DNA of 38,250 bases from an uncultured Bacteroidota bacterium (GCA_902598525.1 CACKBZ010000010.1:1-38250); one strand, 5' to 3'; positions 7,945 through 17,114 are shown, numbered from the stretch's first letter. The notes: generated from the letters alone by a model not told the origin. Numbers and translations: made by a program.

Positions 7945-7970
7945 AGAAAGAGCCCCAAGGAGCTCTTTCA
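7945..7970 (-). terminator. Rho-independent terminator of the fasciclin gene
   Basis: A hairpin with arms AAAGAGC and GCTCTTT around a partly paired CC..GG loop, followed on the minus strand by TTTAC. It lies 25 bases past the stop of the fasciclin gene. Confidence 0.65.
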
Positions 7971-7994
7971 TCCAAACAAAATAATTACACTCAA

Positions 7995-8501
7995 TTATTC
8001 TGGAAGTACTACATTATTAATTGCATGTATAACTCCATTTGAAGTTTCTACATCAGTAATTATTATTTGAGCTTTATTACCATTTGTATCTTTTACATAT
8101 ACGTTGCCTTCCCATAATTTTAGGGTTAATTCCCCACCTTGAAGAGTCTCAACAGTAAATTGTCCTCCATTATCATTTATTGCTTGCACGACATCTTCTG
8201 CCATAAATTGACCAGCAACAACATGATACGTAAGAATAGATTGAAGGGTCTCTTGATTTTCTGGCTGAAGTAGAGTACTCAAAGTCCCATCTGGTAAATT
8301 ATTAAAAGCATCGTTAGTTGGAGCAAAAACTGTAAATGGTCCATCTGATGATAGTGCATCAACAAGATCTGCTGCTTGTACAGCAGCTACAAGTGTAGAA
8401 AAGCTATCGTTTGATACAGCTGTTTCAACAATGTTCATTTCTACTGGATTTGTAGATAAAACAATACTTAATAATGATATATTGAAAAAATTATTTAACA
8501 T
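7995..8501 (-). CDS. Fasciclin (FAS1) domain secreted protein
   Basis: A 168-residue protein with a short N-terminal signal and one complete FAS1 domain. The H1 box reads G-P-F-T-V-F-A-P-T-N-D-A-F near 62-74, the Y-H-V-V-A-G turn lies near 100, and the closing H2-like stretch is N-G-V-I-H-A-I-N-N-V-V-L-P near the end. FAS1 domains mediate adhesion and protein or ligand binding outside the cell. The signal is short and lacks a lipobox cysteine, so a secreted or periplasmic form is likely. Its own hairpin terminator follows. Confidence 0.93.
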   Translation of the reverse strand: MLNNFFNISLLSIVLSTNPVEMNIVETAVSNDSFSTLVAAVQAADLVDALSSDGPFTVFAPTNDAFNNLPDGTLSTLLQPENQETLQSILTYHVVAGQFMAEDVVQAINDNGGQFTVETLQGGELTLKLWEGNVYVKDTNGNKAQIIITDVETSNGVIHAINNVVLPE

Positions 8502-8629
8502 GATTTATTTTTTTAAAAATTGAAAACAAAAATTCTATTTTTTATTTCTATTAAAAAACATCAATACTCCTTTAACTTTTATTTAGTAATTCTTTTAACA
8601 TTATTTTAAAATTTATAAATTGAGAAAGC

Positions 8630-9628
8630 ATGAGATACTTTAAATTATCTTTTTTGTTTGTCCTTGTCTTACTCTCTTGTAGTAAGGATAAATCCAATTC
8701 TAAGTCAGATCAAAATGCAGATTTAGAGCAAGATATAATAAGAGAACCTGAATTCGATCCTCTTGGAAATGACGCTCCATATATTTACAGTCAAACATAT
8801 CAAGGTCGAAATGGATATGTAACATATTACCCTGGTAATATTCCAATAATATTAAGTATTCCTCATGGAGGAGATATTACTCCTGAAGAAATTCCAAACA
8901 GGACCTATGGTATAACAGTTACTGATTCAAATACTATTGAGCTTGGTATTTCAATTAGTAATAGTTTTTTTTCTCAATATGATATTAGACCATATGTTGT
9001 TATAAATAATTTAAAAAGAACAAAGTTGGATGCTAATAGAGATAGGGTGGATGCTGCTCAAGGAAATATTTATGCAGAAAGAGCTTTTGATGAGTTCCAT
9101 TTCTACATAGGTGTTGCAAGAGATGAAATTATTCAAAATTTCAATACTGGATTATTATTTGATATACATGGCCATGGAGCTAATCCAGATGGATATGTTG
9201 ATCCAAGAACATGGCTTGGATATTTATTATCGGCCGATGAGTTAGATAATTCGGACGAATATTTAGACCAAAATCTTTCTATTAATGAAACAAGCCTTTA
9301 TAGTTTATTATATAATTCTAACGAATCATTATCAAGTGTAATTAGAGGTCAGAACAGTCTTGGATCAATTTTTGAAAGATATGGTTACGAGGCTTTGCCT
9401 AGCGATATGAGTCCCAGTCCTGAAGGTATGAGATATTTTAGTGGGGGTTTTAATACCTATTTATATGGGGCTGACAACAACTATAATTTTAATGCTATTC
9501 AACTTGAGTTTCCTTATCCAGGTTTAAGAGATACTTCATCCTCAAGAAATGCCTTTTCTCTAGCCTTTGTTGATATAGTTCAAGAATATTTTCTTAACTA
9601 CTTCAATATCGATCTTTTTTCCTTATGA
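8630..9628 (+). CDS. N-formylglutamate amidohydrolase-family lipoprotein
   Basis: A 332-residue protein with a lipobox ending L-S-C at 17-ish, followed by a polar linker. The FGase-like catalytic core shows S-I-P-H-G-G near 84-89, an L-D-A-N-R-D-R motif near 140, and F-D-I-H-G-H-G near 183, matching zinc-ligand and substrate positions of N-formylglutamate deformylase and related zinc amidases. Cytoplasmic members act in histidine degradation; an exported, lipid-anchored version more likely cleaves an amide in peptides or cell-wall material (inference). No histidine-degradation genes are nearby. Confidence 0.8.
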   Translation: MRYFKLSFLFVLVLLSCSKDKSNSKSDQNADLEQDIIREPEFDPLGNDAPYIYSQTYQGRNGYVTYYPGNIPIILSIPHGGDITPEEIPNRTYGITVTDSNTIELGISISNSFFSQYDIRPYVVINNLKRTKLDANRDRVDAAQGNIYAERAFDEFHFYIGVARDEIIQNFNTGLLFDIHGHGANPDGYVDPRTWLGYLLSADELDNSDEYLDQNLSINETSLYSLLYNSNESLSSVIRGQNSLGSIFERYGYEALPSDMSPSPEGMRYFSGGFNTYLYGADNNYNFNAIQLEFPYPGLRDTSSSRNAFSLAFVDIVQEYFLNYFNIDLFSL

Positions 9629-9629
9629 C

Positions 9630-9637
9630 TATATTTG
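9630..9637 (+). promoter_or_regulatory. -7 promoter element TATATTTG
   Basis: Exact match to Bacteroidota TAnnTTTG, 12 bases before the ATG at 9650. It overlaps the TTG at 9635 that could otherwise be read as the MarC start, which favours the ATG. No clear -33 TTG is seen at normal spacing. Confidence 0.55.
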
Positions 9638-9649
9638 CAAAAAAAACGA

Positions 9650-10216
9650 ATGGATTTTAAAGAAATTTTAACAGCAAGTATGATATTGTTCGCAATTATT
9701 GACATAATTGGTGCAACACCAATTGTAATTTCCTTAAGAAAAAAGGTAGGTAAAATTGAATCTGAAAAAGCAACATTAGTATCAATGATAATTATGATTG
9801 GATTTCTTTTTTTGGGTGAAGAGATATTAAATCTGATAGGAATTGATATCAATTCATTTGCTGTAGCAGGTTCTATTGTTATTTTTTTTATAGCACTTGA
9901 AATGGTTCTCGGTGTTACAATTTTTCAAGGAGATGAACCTGAGACTGCATCAATTGTACCTATCGCATTTCCAATTATAGCTGGAGCTGGAACTCTTACC
10001 ACTCTTTTGTCCTTAAGGGCCGAATATCAATTAATTAATGTGATAATAGCAATTATAATTAATTCAGTATTTGTTTATATAATCTTAAAATCTTCAAATC
10101 GAATTGAAAAGCTTTTGGGAAAAAATGGTATAGCAATAATAAGAAGAGTGTTTGGTATTATCTTACTTTCGATTTCAGTAAAACTATTTTCCACTAATAT
10201 TAGTTTAATTGTTTAG
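9650..10216 (+). CDS. MarC family membrane protein
   Basis: A 188-residue integral membrane protein with about six helices. The family signatures are I-D-I-I-G-A-T-P-I near the N-terminus, E-K-A in the first cytoplasmic loop, and P-I-A-F-P-I-I-A-G-A-G-T-L-T-T in the second half, which is the repeated P-G-T element of the MarC/SnatA fold. MarC was once linked to multiple antibiotic resistance, but that role was not upheld; relatives export amino acids. I start at ATG 9650 rather than TTG 9635 because a -7 element overlaps the TTG. The next gene begins 5 bases after the stop. Confidence 0.92.
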   Translation: MDFKEILTASMILFAIIDIIGATPIVISLRKKVGKIESEKATLVSMIIMIGFLFLGEEILNLIGIDINSFAVAGSIVIFFIALEMVLGVTIFQGDEPETASIVPIAFPIIAGAGTLTTLLSLRAEYQLINVIIAIIINSVFVYIILKSSNRIEKLLGKNGIAIIRRVFGIILLSISVKLFSTNISLIV

Positions 10217-10221
10217 CCTTG

Positions 10222-10596
10222 ATGAAATACATTAAGCTCGTAACTGTATATATTATGTCATTTGCATACACTTATGTTGGGATTAGACATTTTATCGATC
10301 CTGATTTTTTCCTTGCAATTATGCCAGACTATTTACCTTTTCATCTTGAACTTGTTTATCTATCTGGATTAGCAGAAATTATTTTAGGTTTACTACTGTT
10401 AAATAAAAAAAAACGAACTGCAGCCGCTGTTGGGATTATTCTTCTTTTAATACTTGTTTTTCCAGCAAATATTCATTTAGTTCAGAGTGAATTGTCACAA
10501 TCATTGCTAGGTGTAACTAGAGAACAAGCTGTAATTAGATTACCCTTTCAGGCCCTGTTTATTCTGATAGCTTATTGGCACTCAAAAAATGATTAA
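10222..10596 (+). CDS. DoxX family membrane protein
   Basis: A 124-residue protein with four predicted helices. DoxX-like features are Y-V-G-I-R-H-F near residue 20, a conserved M-P-D-Y-L-P-F turn, the S-G-L-A-E-I-I-L-G motif near 50 and P-A-N-I-H near 80. The family includes quinone-related and thiol-stress membrane subunits, and the precise role is unknown. I prefer ATG 10222 over the TTG one codon earlier. It is probably co-transcribed with MarC (5-base gap) and with the 46-residue gene that starts 8 bases downstream. Confidence 0.88.
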   Translation: MKYIKLVTVYIMSFAYTYVGIRHFIDPDFFLAIMPDYLPFHLELVYLSGLAEIILGLLLLNKKKRTAAAVGIILLLILVFPANIHLVQSELSQSLLGVTREQAVIRLPFQALFILIAYWHSKND

Positions 10597-10604
10597 ATTT
10601 AAAT

Positions 10605-10745
10605 ATGAATAGATTTTTTAAATGGCATGAAGAAATGATTGAAAAGATTTCTAAAGAATTCAACTTAACAAAATATCAAATGATGATTTTAACTTGGCTT
10701 GAGGGAATCTTGATAGGAGTTTTGATTTGTAAATTTGTTTTTTAG
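10605..10745 (+). CDS. Small membrane protein, 46 residues
   Basis: ATG at 10605, 8 bases after the DoxX stop, opens 46 codons. The N-terminal half is amphipathic and charged (H-E-E-M-I-E-K-I-S-K-E-F), followed by N-L-T-K-Y-Q and one hydrophobic helix containing E-G-I-L-I-G-V. This layout, an N-L-x-x-Y-Q turn before a helix with E-G near its start, gives the impression of a conserved flavobacterial microprotein, though I cannot name a family. The stop overlaps the dapF stop (shared TTAG), an arrangement repeated at other real gene pairs here. Confidence 0.6.
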   Translation: MNRFFKWHEEMIEKISKEFNLTKYQMMILTWLEGILIGVLICKFVF

Positions 10746-11521
10746 ATTTCAATTACTCCTTCGAAAACAAATCTAGCTGGTCCCTTAATACTAATTTCAG
10801 AAAATTCATCATCATTATTAATAAACCTAACCTCCAAATCTCCTCCTTGACATCTCATTTTTATTTCATTTGAGTTTGTTCTACCAAGATAGTTCATACA
10901 AATAGCAGATGCAGTAGATCCGGTACCGCAGGCTTGAGTTTCATCTTCAACACCTCTTTCATAAGTTCTTATTTTAAAAACATCATCAGAAACCTTTTCT
11001 ACAAAATTAACATTAACACCTTCTTCTCTGTAAAAGTTATTATATCTTATAGATCTTCCAGCACTTTTTACATCCATTTCATCAGTATTATTTGTCTCTA
11101 CAATCAAGTGAGGTGATCCCGTATCAAGCCATATACCATAATCATTCTCAATTATTTTAGAGTTTAATTTCATTTGCATGATAATCAATTCATCATCTAT
11201 TATTTCAGCCTCGTGAGATCCATCAAAAGCTTCAAACCTTGTTTTTCTACTAATTATTTTTTTTCTGTGAGCGAATGAAACAGCACATCTTGATCCATTA
11301 CCACATAAGGATCCTAGAGTCCCATCAGATGTATAATGAAGAATTTCAAAATCTGTTTTATCTGAGCTCTCTAATGAAATAATACCGTCAGCTCCAATTC
11401 CCACGTTCCTATTACAGAGTTTCAGTATTTGAGATTTATTGAGTTTTACCTTTTTATTTCTGTTATCTACAACAATAAAGTCATTACCTGCACCATTATA
11501 TTTACAGAAATTAATTTTCAT
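10742..11521 (-). CDS. dapF: Diaminopimelate epimerase
   Basis: A 259-residue cytoplasmic enzyme interconverting LL- and meso-diaminopimelate for lysine and peptidoglycan synthesis. Both catalytic cysteines are in intact motifs: C73 in L-C-G-N-G-S-R-C and C198 in Q-A-C-G-T-G-S. The N-terminal G-A-G-N-D-F-I and G-I-G-A-D-G-I motifs and the Y-E-R-G-V-E-D-E segment are also present. Length is typical of the Bacteroidota form. The -7 element lies only 7 bases before the ATG, so the mRNA has a tiny leader or none. Confidence 0.97.
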   Translation of the reverse strand: MKINFCKYNGAGNDFIVVDNRNKKVKLNKSQILKLCNRNVGIGADGIISLESSDKTDFEILHYTSDGTLGSLCGNGSRCAVSFAHRKKIISRKTRFEAFDGSHEAEIIDDELIIMQMKLNSKIIENDYGIWLDTGSPHLIVETNNTDEMDVKSAGRSIRYNNFYREEGVNVNFVEKVSDDVFKIRTYERGVEDETQACGTGSTASAICMNYLGRTNSNEIKMRCQGGDLEVRFINNDDEFSEISIKGPARFVFEGVIEI

Positions 11522-11528
11522 CAGGGCG

Positions 11529-11536
11529 CAAAGTTA
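11529..11536 (-). promoter_or_regulatory. -7 promoter element TAACTTTG of dapF
   Basis: Exact TAnnTTTG on the minus strand, 7 bases before the dapF ATG. The same octamer occurs 4 bases before amn. Confidence 0.6.
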
Positions 11537-11557
11537 AAAAAATATATACTTTAAAAG

Positions 11558-11782
11558 CTACTTTCCGTTTTGAATCGGATCAGAATTAGGCATAATTTTA
11601 TTAAGTATAAAATATACTGGGCAAAATTTGGTAAATGGGCTGATAATCTGTAGTGATCCAACACCAATTACTATCCATAAAAATCTGTAGTCTCCAGTTA
11701 TATAACTTAACCCAACGCCAGAAAGATAGATTAACCCAACAATTGCATCGTGTGCTCTAATTTTTGAAATATTCTTGTCCAT
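11558..11782 (-). CDS. DUF2892 (YgaP-like) small membrane protein
   Basis: A 74-residue protein with two hydrophobic segments. Features of the DUF2892 family are the N-terminal R-A-H-D-A-I-V-G-L, the internal G-V-G-L-S-Y turn, and the C-terminal I-S-P-F-T-K-F-C-P-V-Y that resembles the F-C-P-x-Y end of the YgaP membrane domain. YgaP itself is a rhodanese with this domain as membrane anchor; here the domain stands alone. It lies 27 bases after the upstream deacetylase-like gene and 36 bases before dapF, so read-through is possible. Function unknown. Confidence 0.8.
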   Translation of the reverse strand: MDKNISKIRAHDAIVGLIYLSGVGLSYITGDYRFLWIVIGVGSLQIISPFTKFCPVYFILNKIMPNSDPIQNGK

Positions 11783-11809
11783 TTTTTATTTTAAGATATT
11801 AAATTAATT

Positions 11810-12802
11810 TCAGTTTGGATATATAATTTTTTGAATTTCACCCCATGTAACAAGCTTTATATTTTCTTTTTTTAATAGTTGCTTTATCTCCTTTGAATTA
11901 AATACATCATAGTCAAGTTGTCTCCAAAGCGAACCATATTCAGGATGGTCAATTGTTACTGCTTTAAGTTCCTCATTATCATAACCTAGGTGAAGTAGAA
12001 AAACATTTAAACCAGGAGCTAGTGATTTAATTTTTGAAGTGTATAAATTGAGCCAATCTTCATATTTATATATATCATTAACTATCAGAGTACTAGCGAT
12101 ATTTTCACCTGCTGCATTTTCTATAAATGATCGGTCAGCCTCAGGATAGAGCATGTATATATCATTTACAGGTACAATATAGTCAGGGACAGGGAAGTCT
12201 TTGCTAAATAAATCTTGAACTCTTGATTTCCAAGCCATGGATACTAATTTATTTTGGTGACCAACTTCTATGAAAACTCTCCATAAATCTTTATTTACTG
12301 CTACTGCTCCCATATGTGAATCAATATGCGTCGGATCTATTCCAAGAGACCTTGCATAGTCAATTTGAGCTTGGAGCTCTTTTCTAACCTCTTCGGGATT
12401 GGCATTTATATTGACATCACTTGTGTTATCATAAAACTCATTATATTCGTTCAACAAAGATGGGATTTCATTAGATGACGAAATACCTCTCCATTTGTAA
12501 TTCTTCCACTCTGCAGTTAAAGTTAAATGTATTCCTAGATCATATTCGGGGTATTTTTTGTGAAATTCTGCTACTTCTTTTATCCATGGAGATGGTATCA
12601 TTGCAGCTCCTGAGTTAATAGCATTGTTTTTATAGGCATCAAATGATGCAATATTAATAGAGTGTGCAATACCAATATCATCGGCATGAATAATAAGTAA
12701 TTTTGCATTTTTATCATAACCAAGTCTTTCAGCTATATTGTTAATCTGAGAATTGACATTAATTAAATAAAAAGTCGATAAAAAAAGAATTAAATATTTC
12801 AT
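11810..12802 (-). CDS. ChbG/YdjC-family carbohydrate deacetylase-like protein, secreted
   Basis: A 330-residue protein with a Sec signal (cleavage near V-N-S-Q, residues 16-19). The H-A-D-D-I-G motif near 40-45 supplies metal-binding aspartates, G-I-H-L-T-L-T near 106-112 the metal histidine, and T-H-I-D-S-H near 157-162 the second histidine pair, as in ChbG/YdjC/HpnK deacetylases. The family removes acetyl groups from chito-oligosaccharides or related sugars. Most relatives are cytoplasmic, so the signal peptide points to extracellular oligosaccharides (inference). It diverges from the isoaspartyl peptidase gene. Confidence 0.9.
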   Translation of the reverse strand: MKYLILFLSTFYLINVNSQINNIAERLGYDKNAKLLIIHADDIGIAHSINIASFDAYKNNAINSGAAMIPSPWIKEVAEFHKKYPEYDLGIHLTLTAEWKNYKWRGISSSNEIPSLLNEYNEFYDNTSDVNINANPEEVRKELQAQIDYARSLGIDPTHIDSHMGAVAVNKDLWRVFIEVGHQNKLVSMAWKSRVQDLFSKDFPVPDYIVPVNDIYMLYPEADRSFIENAAGENIASTLIVNDIYKYEDWLNLYTSKIKSLAPGLNVFLLHLGYDNEELKAVTIDHPEYGSLWRQLDYDVFNSKEIKQLLKKENIKLVTWGEIQKIIYPN

Positions 12803-12853
12803 TAGTAAATATTTTTAATATAATATAAGTATATTTTGAATAAATTCTATTAT

Positions 12854-13846
12854 ATGAAAAAACTATACATCTATCTATCTGCACTCTTCATATTTTCATG
12901 CTCAATCGAGTCTAATGAAAATAAAATAGGAATTGTAATTCATGGGGGAGCTGGAACTATTCTTAAAGAGAACATGACGCCCGAATTAGAGAATTCATAT
13001 ATGATTAAATTGGAAGAAGCTATCAGGACTGGATATGATATTTTAAAAAATGGTGGCCCAAGTAAAGATGCTGTAGAACAAGCAATAAGAGTAATGGAAG
13101 ACTCACCTCTTTTTAATGCTGGGGTTGGTGCAGTTTTAACTAATGATGAAAGGGTAAGTCTTGATGCATCATTTATGGATGGTAAGAATTTAAATGCTGG
13201 AGCAATAGCAGGATCTAGTTATATCAAAAATCCAATATCTGCTGCTATTGCCGTGATGGAAGAGTCCCCTCATGTTTTATTGTCATCAAAAGGTGCTGAT
13301 GACTTTGCAATAGAAAAAGGAATTGATACTGTGCCAAACTCATATTTTATTACTGAAAGAAGACTTAACTCTCTAAGAAGTCTTAAGAATATAAATAATA
13401 TCTCATATGAAGATCCATTTTTAAAAGATTCGAAATATGGAACTGTTGGAAGTGTTGCTATTGACATTAATGGAAATATTTCTGCTGGAACCTCAACTGG
13501 AGGTACTACAAATAAAATTTGGGGTAGAATAGGGGATGTACCTATAATAGGAGCAGGAAACTATGCTAATAATGATTGTTGTGGAATTTCTGCAACAGGA
13601 TGGGGGGAACATTTTATAAGAAACGTTGTTGCTTATGATATTGCTGCACAAATATTATATAAAAATGAGGATATAATAAATGCTTCAAAAAATTCTTTAG
13701 ATAAAGTTAAGGCAACTGGAGGAGATGGAGGAGTCATTGGCTTAGACAAAAATGGAAAAGTTACGATGGAGTTTAACACAGCAGGAATGTATAGGGCACA
13801 TATGGATAACGATGGTAATATTACTATAAAGATTTACAAAGATTAA
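12854..13846 (+). CDS. Isoaspartyl peptidase / plant-type L-asparaginase, lipoprotein
   Basis: A 330-residue Ntn-hydrolase with a lipobox ending F-S-C at 16. H-G-G-A-G marks the N-terminal strand, and the autocleavage site is Y-G-T-V-G, with T197 becoming the catalytic N-terminal threonine of the beta subunit. It is followed by the canonical S-T-G-G-T-T-N-K and G-R-I-G-D-V-P-I-I-G-A-G motifs. Such enzymes hydrolyse isoaspartyl dipeptides and asparagine. I use ATG 12854 instead of TTG 12836 because it places the signal peptide correctly. The stop overlaps that of the convergent acylase (TTAA). Confidence 0.95.
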   Translation: MKKLYIYLSALFIFSCSIESNENKIGIVIHGGAGTILKENMTPELENSYMIKLEEAIRTGYDILKNGGPSKDAVEQAIRVMEDSPLFNAGVGAVLTNDERVSLDASFMDGKNLNAGAIAGSSYIKNPISAAIAVMEESPHVLLSSKGADDFAIEKGIDTVPNSYFITERRLNSLRSLKNINNISYEDPFLKDSKYGTVGSVAIDINGNISAGTSTGGTTNKIWGRIGDVPIIGAGNYANNDCCGISATGWGEHFIRNVVAYDIAAQILYKNEDIINASKNSLDKVKATGGDGGVIGLDKNGKVTMEFNTAGMYRAHMDNDGNITIKIYKD

Positions 13847-16188
13847 TTCGAAGGTTTAAATATTTCTCTTTGATCTAGATTTAATAGGATTTTATATTTT
13901 GAGTATAACAAAGGGAAATATATATCATTAGCCCAATCTTCATATAAGTTTTTATAAAATTTACTTTCTGGGTTTCCTGACTGTCCTGGAGAATTTGTTG
14001 CAAAACTATTATCCCAATCTCCAGTGTCTATCATAACCCTGAAACTTCCTCCGGAAGATTGATTCATGTCATTGGATGTCGAACCAGGTGTATATCCATC
14101 CCCTCCTCTAGGATAAGTTTTTAAGGCTATTATGTCTCTAATTGAGTCGTTTACAATATTTTCTAATGGATGATAAATCTTTACATGTTTGTATTTTTCT
14201 TGACCATATACCCATTTTTCGTGGTTATCTCCAAATTTATTTTTAAGTTTTTTTATTGTAGAATTAAATGTTCTATTTAAAAGTTCACTTCTCTCCTCTA
14301 ACTCCATATTTGATATTTTTTCAATGACTCTGAAAAGTTGCATGTTAATATATTTTTGAACATCTTTTGGAATATGCGTATTATTTATTTCAGAGAATAA
14401 TTGATTTTGCCATTCAATGTATATTCCAGCTTCAATTGAATTTTTAGTTAATTTTTTATCCCACTCTCTTAGTTTATCATAATATTCGAGGTTACTTTTA
14501 ATTAAACCATCACTAATACTTAGTATCTCATCTGCTGGAATAGAAAAATAATCAACTTGCAACTCTAGCATCTCCTCCATATTAAATCTTTCTTTATCTT
14601 CTAAAAATTTATTTATTCTATCACCTCTGTATGGGTCTGCCCAGTCAAAACCAATTGCATCCCAATACTTGTATGTATCAGGTGTTACATTTTGATTAGC
14701 TGTAGATATATAGCCAATTTCTGGGTTGAAAAGATTAGGTTTTTTAATAATCGGAATATATCCATCCCAATCAAAATTTCCATCTCCATTAACGGGGACT
14801 AAACCATTGAAAGTTGACCTTATTGGTGCAATCCCAACTGCCTGCCAACCAATATCTCCATATTTATCTGCCCACACCATGTTTTCACCTGGAATATGAA
14901 AGTAAGTACACGCTTCTCTAAATTCATCCCAGTTTTTTGCTTGATCCATTCTAAGAGATGCAAGGTATGGAGAGCCTCCGATCTCTGACCATCCATTTCT
15001 CACTGCATATGCTTTTTTTCTATTTTTATCAATAAATGTAACCGGACCATGAACAGTGTAAAATAAATCAACAATTTCATCCTCATCATCCTTAACTTTA
15101 ATTTTTTCATTTATTATTTTAAAGTCAACCCATTTACCTTTATAGTTGTATTGAGATGGATTTTCTGGATTTATATCATATATATATAAGTCTTCTGCAT
15201 CAGTTCTAAATACAGTTAATCCCCAAGCACCAATCCCATTATGACCTATTGATATTCCTGGTATTTCTGGCTCGCCTCCTCCAATTACATTCCACCCTGG
15301 TGCAACCAGATGTGCCATGTACCTTAGTGATGGGTTTGATAGCGTTCTATGTGGATCATTTGCTAATATTGGGAAATTACTAATAGACTTTTTTCCAGAT
15401 ATTGCCCAATTATTACTGCCAATTGAATAATTGTCTTTTATCGTCTCATTTTTACTAATTTCAGCTAATTCATTATTACCTCTATACTCACTCAATAAAT
15501 ATTCTCTTTTAAATTCTATTGGATTCCTGTATGCATTATATAATCTTAAAATATCTTGTTTTAAGTCATCATATGAAATATTCTTAGGTAGCTTTAAAGA
15601 AGGTTCTTTTGGATGAAACCATAAAATTTCTTTAACCCTTTTCTCACCGATTAAGGATACAGCTCTTCCTATGTTTAACTCCTCCTCAATATTTCCCAGT
15701 AATCCCTGATGCCTGGATATTACGTCTTCGTTAGTCCATTCTTTTGGAACAATGCCAAGAATTTTAAATTCAATTGGTAGATTATCTGGATCATTATTTA
15801 TTTCTGTTATATATCTATTTATGCCACTTACAAAAGAAGAAATTATTTCGTAACCATCTTCATGATAATAATTTAGTTCATCCTTAATGTTTCCTCTAAA
15901 TTTAAATAATCTAGTTCCAATATCCCTCTCTAATTCTTTTTTACCAAAAATTTCAGAGACAGTCCCTGTTGCTTGCCTTCTCCACATTTCAAATTGAAAT
16001 AATCTGTCTCTAGCAGCTAAATAACCTTGCATGAAAAACAAATCATTTTGATTATTCGCGTATATGTGATTTATTCCATATTTATCTCTTAAGACTTCAA
16101 CTTTTTGATTTATACCATCTATCTCTGTTGAATTAGAGCATGAAAAAATTATAGTAGCTACTGATATGATTAATAATTTTCTATTCAT
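13843..16188 (-). CDS. Penicillin acylase family Ntn-hydrolase, lipoprotein
   Basis: A 781-residue precursor with a lipobox ending F-S-C at 17. The A-chain shows Q-G-Y-L-A-A-R-D-R-L-F-Q near 54-65 and W-R-R near 69. The autoprocessing site is Y-S-I-G-S-N-N-W-A, with S258 as the nucleophile, followed by N-D-P-H and G-x-G-A-W-G-L-T motifs of the B-chain. Near the C-terminus G-Q-S-G-N-P-x-S-K-F-Y is typical. The family cleaves amides, including acyl-homoserine lactones, acyl peptides and beta-lactam side chains; the substrate here is not predictable. A 13-base gap from the HDAC-like gene suggests one operon. Confidence 0.95.
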   Translation of the reverse strand: MNRKLLIISVATIIFSCSNSTEIDGINQKVEVLRDKYGINHIYANNQNDLFFMQGYLAARDRLFQFEMWRRQATGTVSEIFGKKELERDIGTRLFKFRGNIKDELNYYHEDGYEIISSFVSGINRYITEINNDPDNLPIEFKILGIVPKEWTNEDVISRHQGLLGNIEEELNIGRAVSLIGEKRVKEILWFHPKEPSLKLPKNISYDDLKQDILRLYNAYRNPIEFKREYLLSEYRGNNELAEISKNETIKDNYSIGSNNWAISGKKSISNFPILANDPHRTLSNPSLRYMAHLVAPGWNVIGGGEPEIPGISIGHNGIGAWGLTVFRTDAEDLYIYDINPENPSQYNYKGKWVDFKIINEKIKVKDDEDEIVDLFYTVHGPVTFIDKNRKKAYAVRNGWSEIGGSPYLASLRMDQAKNWDEFREACTYFHIPGENMVWADKYGDIGWQAVGIAPIRSTFNGLVPVNGDGNFDWDGYIPIIKKPNLFNPEIGYISTANQNVTPDTYKYWDAIGFDWADPYRGDRINKFLEDKERFNMEEMLELQVDYFSIPADEILSISDGLIKSNLEYYDKLREWDKKLTKNSIEAGIYIEWQNQLFSEINNTHIPKDVQKYINMQLFRVIEKISNMELEERSELLNRTFNSTIKKLKNKFGDNHEKWVYGQEKYKHVKIYHPLENIVNDSIRDIIALKTYPRGGDGYTPGSTSNDMNQSSGGSFRVMIDTGDWDNSFATNSPGQSGNPESKFYKNLYEDWANDIYFPLLYSKYKILLNLDQREIFKPSN

Positions 16189-16201
16189 ATTATTTAATTT
16201 A

Positions 16202-17104
16202 TTAAAAATATATTTCTTGGGCTAATCTAAAAGTATTAGAATGAGCCTCTATAATATCTTTAAGAATTGATGAATATCCACCTCCCATTGATATTTGAAT
16301 AGGTATTGAGTTATTATAACAAGTTTCAATTATATATTTATCTCTTTCTTTACATCCTTCTATTGACATACTCAGTCTACCTAATTTATCATTTTTCAGC
16401 ACATCAACTCCTGATAAGTAAAAAATAAAATCTGGTTCTGTTTTATCTAAAATTTCTGGAATAGTTTCCTTTAATAAGTTTAAATAAATCTCATCGTCAG
16501 TATTGTCATCAAGTTCAATATCCAAATCACTTTTTTCTTTTCTAAATGGATAATTATTTTTTCCATGAAATGATAATGTAAATACACTATCATTATTTTT
16601 AAATATTGATGCTGTACCATTGCCCTGGTGAACATCTAAATCAATAATTAAAATTTTTTTTCCTAGCCCATTGTCTAAAATATAATTTGCAGCTATTGCT
16701 TGATCATTTAACATACAAAATGCTTCTCCTCTGTCATAGAATGCATGATGTGTTCCTCCAGCTATATTCATTGATATGCCATTATCTATTGAAAAGTTAA
16801 CACAGTCAATAGTACCCTTTGATATTGTCATTTCCCTCATATATAAGTCTTTACTATAAGGGAAACCTATCTCCCTAATCTCTTTACTGGATAATTTTTG
16901 TTTTTTCAATCTATCAAAATACTGAAGTTGATGAGTTTTAAGAACGATTTTCTCATCTATCATTTCAGGCTTAAAGAAATTTTTATCAGAGCATGTATTC
17001 TCTCTAATAAGTTGCTCTGGAATTAATTCATATTTAATCATAGGAAAACGATGGTTTTCCTCTAATGGATGTATGTAGTTATTATTGAAAGCTATCTTTA
17101 GCAC
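16202..17104 (-). CDS. Histone deacetylase-like (class IV type) amidohydrolase
   Basis: A 300-residue cytoplasmic zinc hydrolase of the arginase/deacetylase fold. Motifs: G-G-T-H-H-A-F with the catalytic histidine pair H119-H120, D-L-D-V-H-Q-G-N-G-T with zinc ligands D157 and H159, a Y-L-S-G-V-D loop for the second aspartate, and a C-terminal G-G-G-Y catalytic loop. The compact size and F-P-M-x-K-Y near the N-terminus resemble HDAC11-like bacterial proteins, which remove acetyl or acyl groups from lysines, polyamines or small amides. The start is GTG at 17104, just after the terminator of the upstream gene. It probably leads an operon with the acylase. Confidence 0.93.
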   Translation of the reverse strand: MLKIAFNNNYIHPLEENHRFPMIKYELIPEQLIRENTCSDKNFFKPEMIDEKIVLKTHQLQYFDRLKKQKLSSKEIREIGFPYSKDLYMREMTISKGTIDCVNFSIDNGISMNIAGGTHHAFYDRGEAFCMLNDQAIAANYILDNGLGKKILIIDLDVHQGNGTASIFKNNDSVFTLSFHGKNNYPFRKEKSDLDIELDDNTDDEIYLNLLKETIPEILDKTEPDFIFYLSGVDVLKNDKLGRLSMSIEGCKERDKYIIETCYNNSIPIQISMGGGYSSILKDIIEAHSNTFRLAQEIYF

Positions 17105-17114
17105 TTGTAAAAAT

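Noticed and set aside
9635-9649. TTG start extending MarC by five residues
   Set aside because: The TTG overlaps an exact -7 element, and family members begin close to the ATG at 9650.
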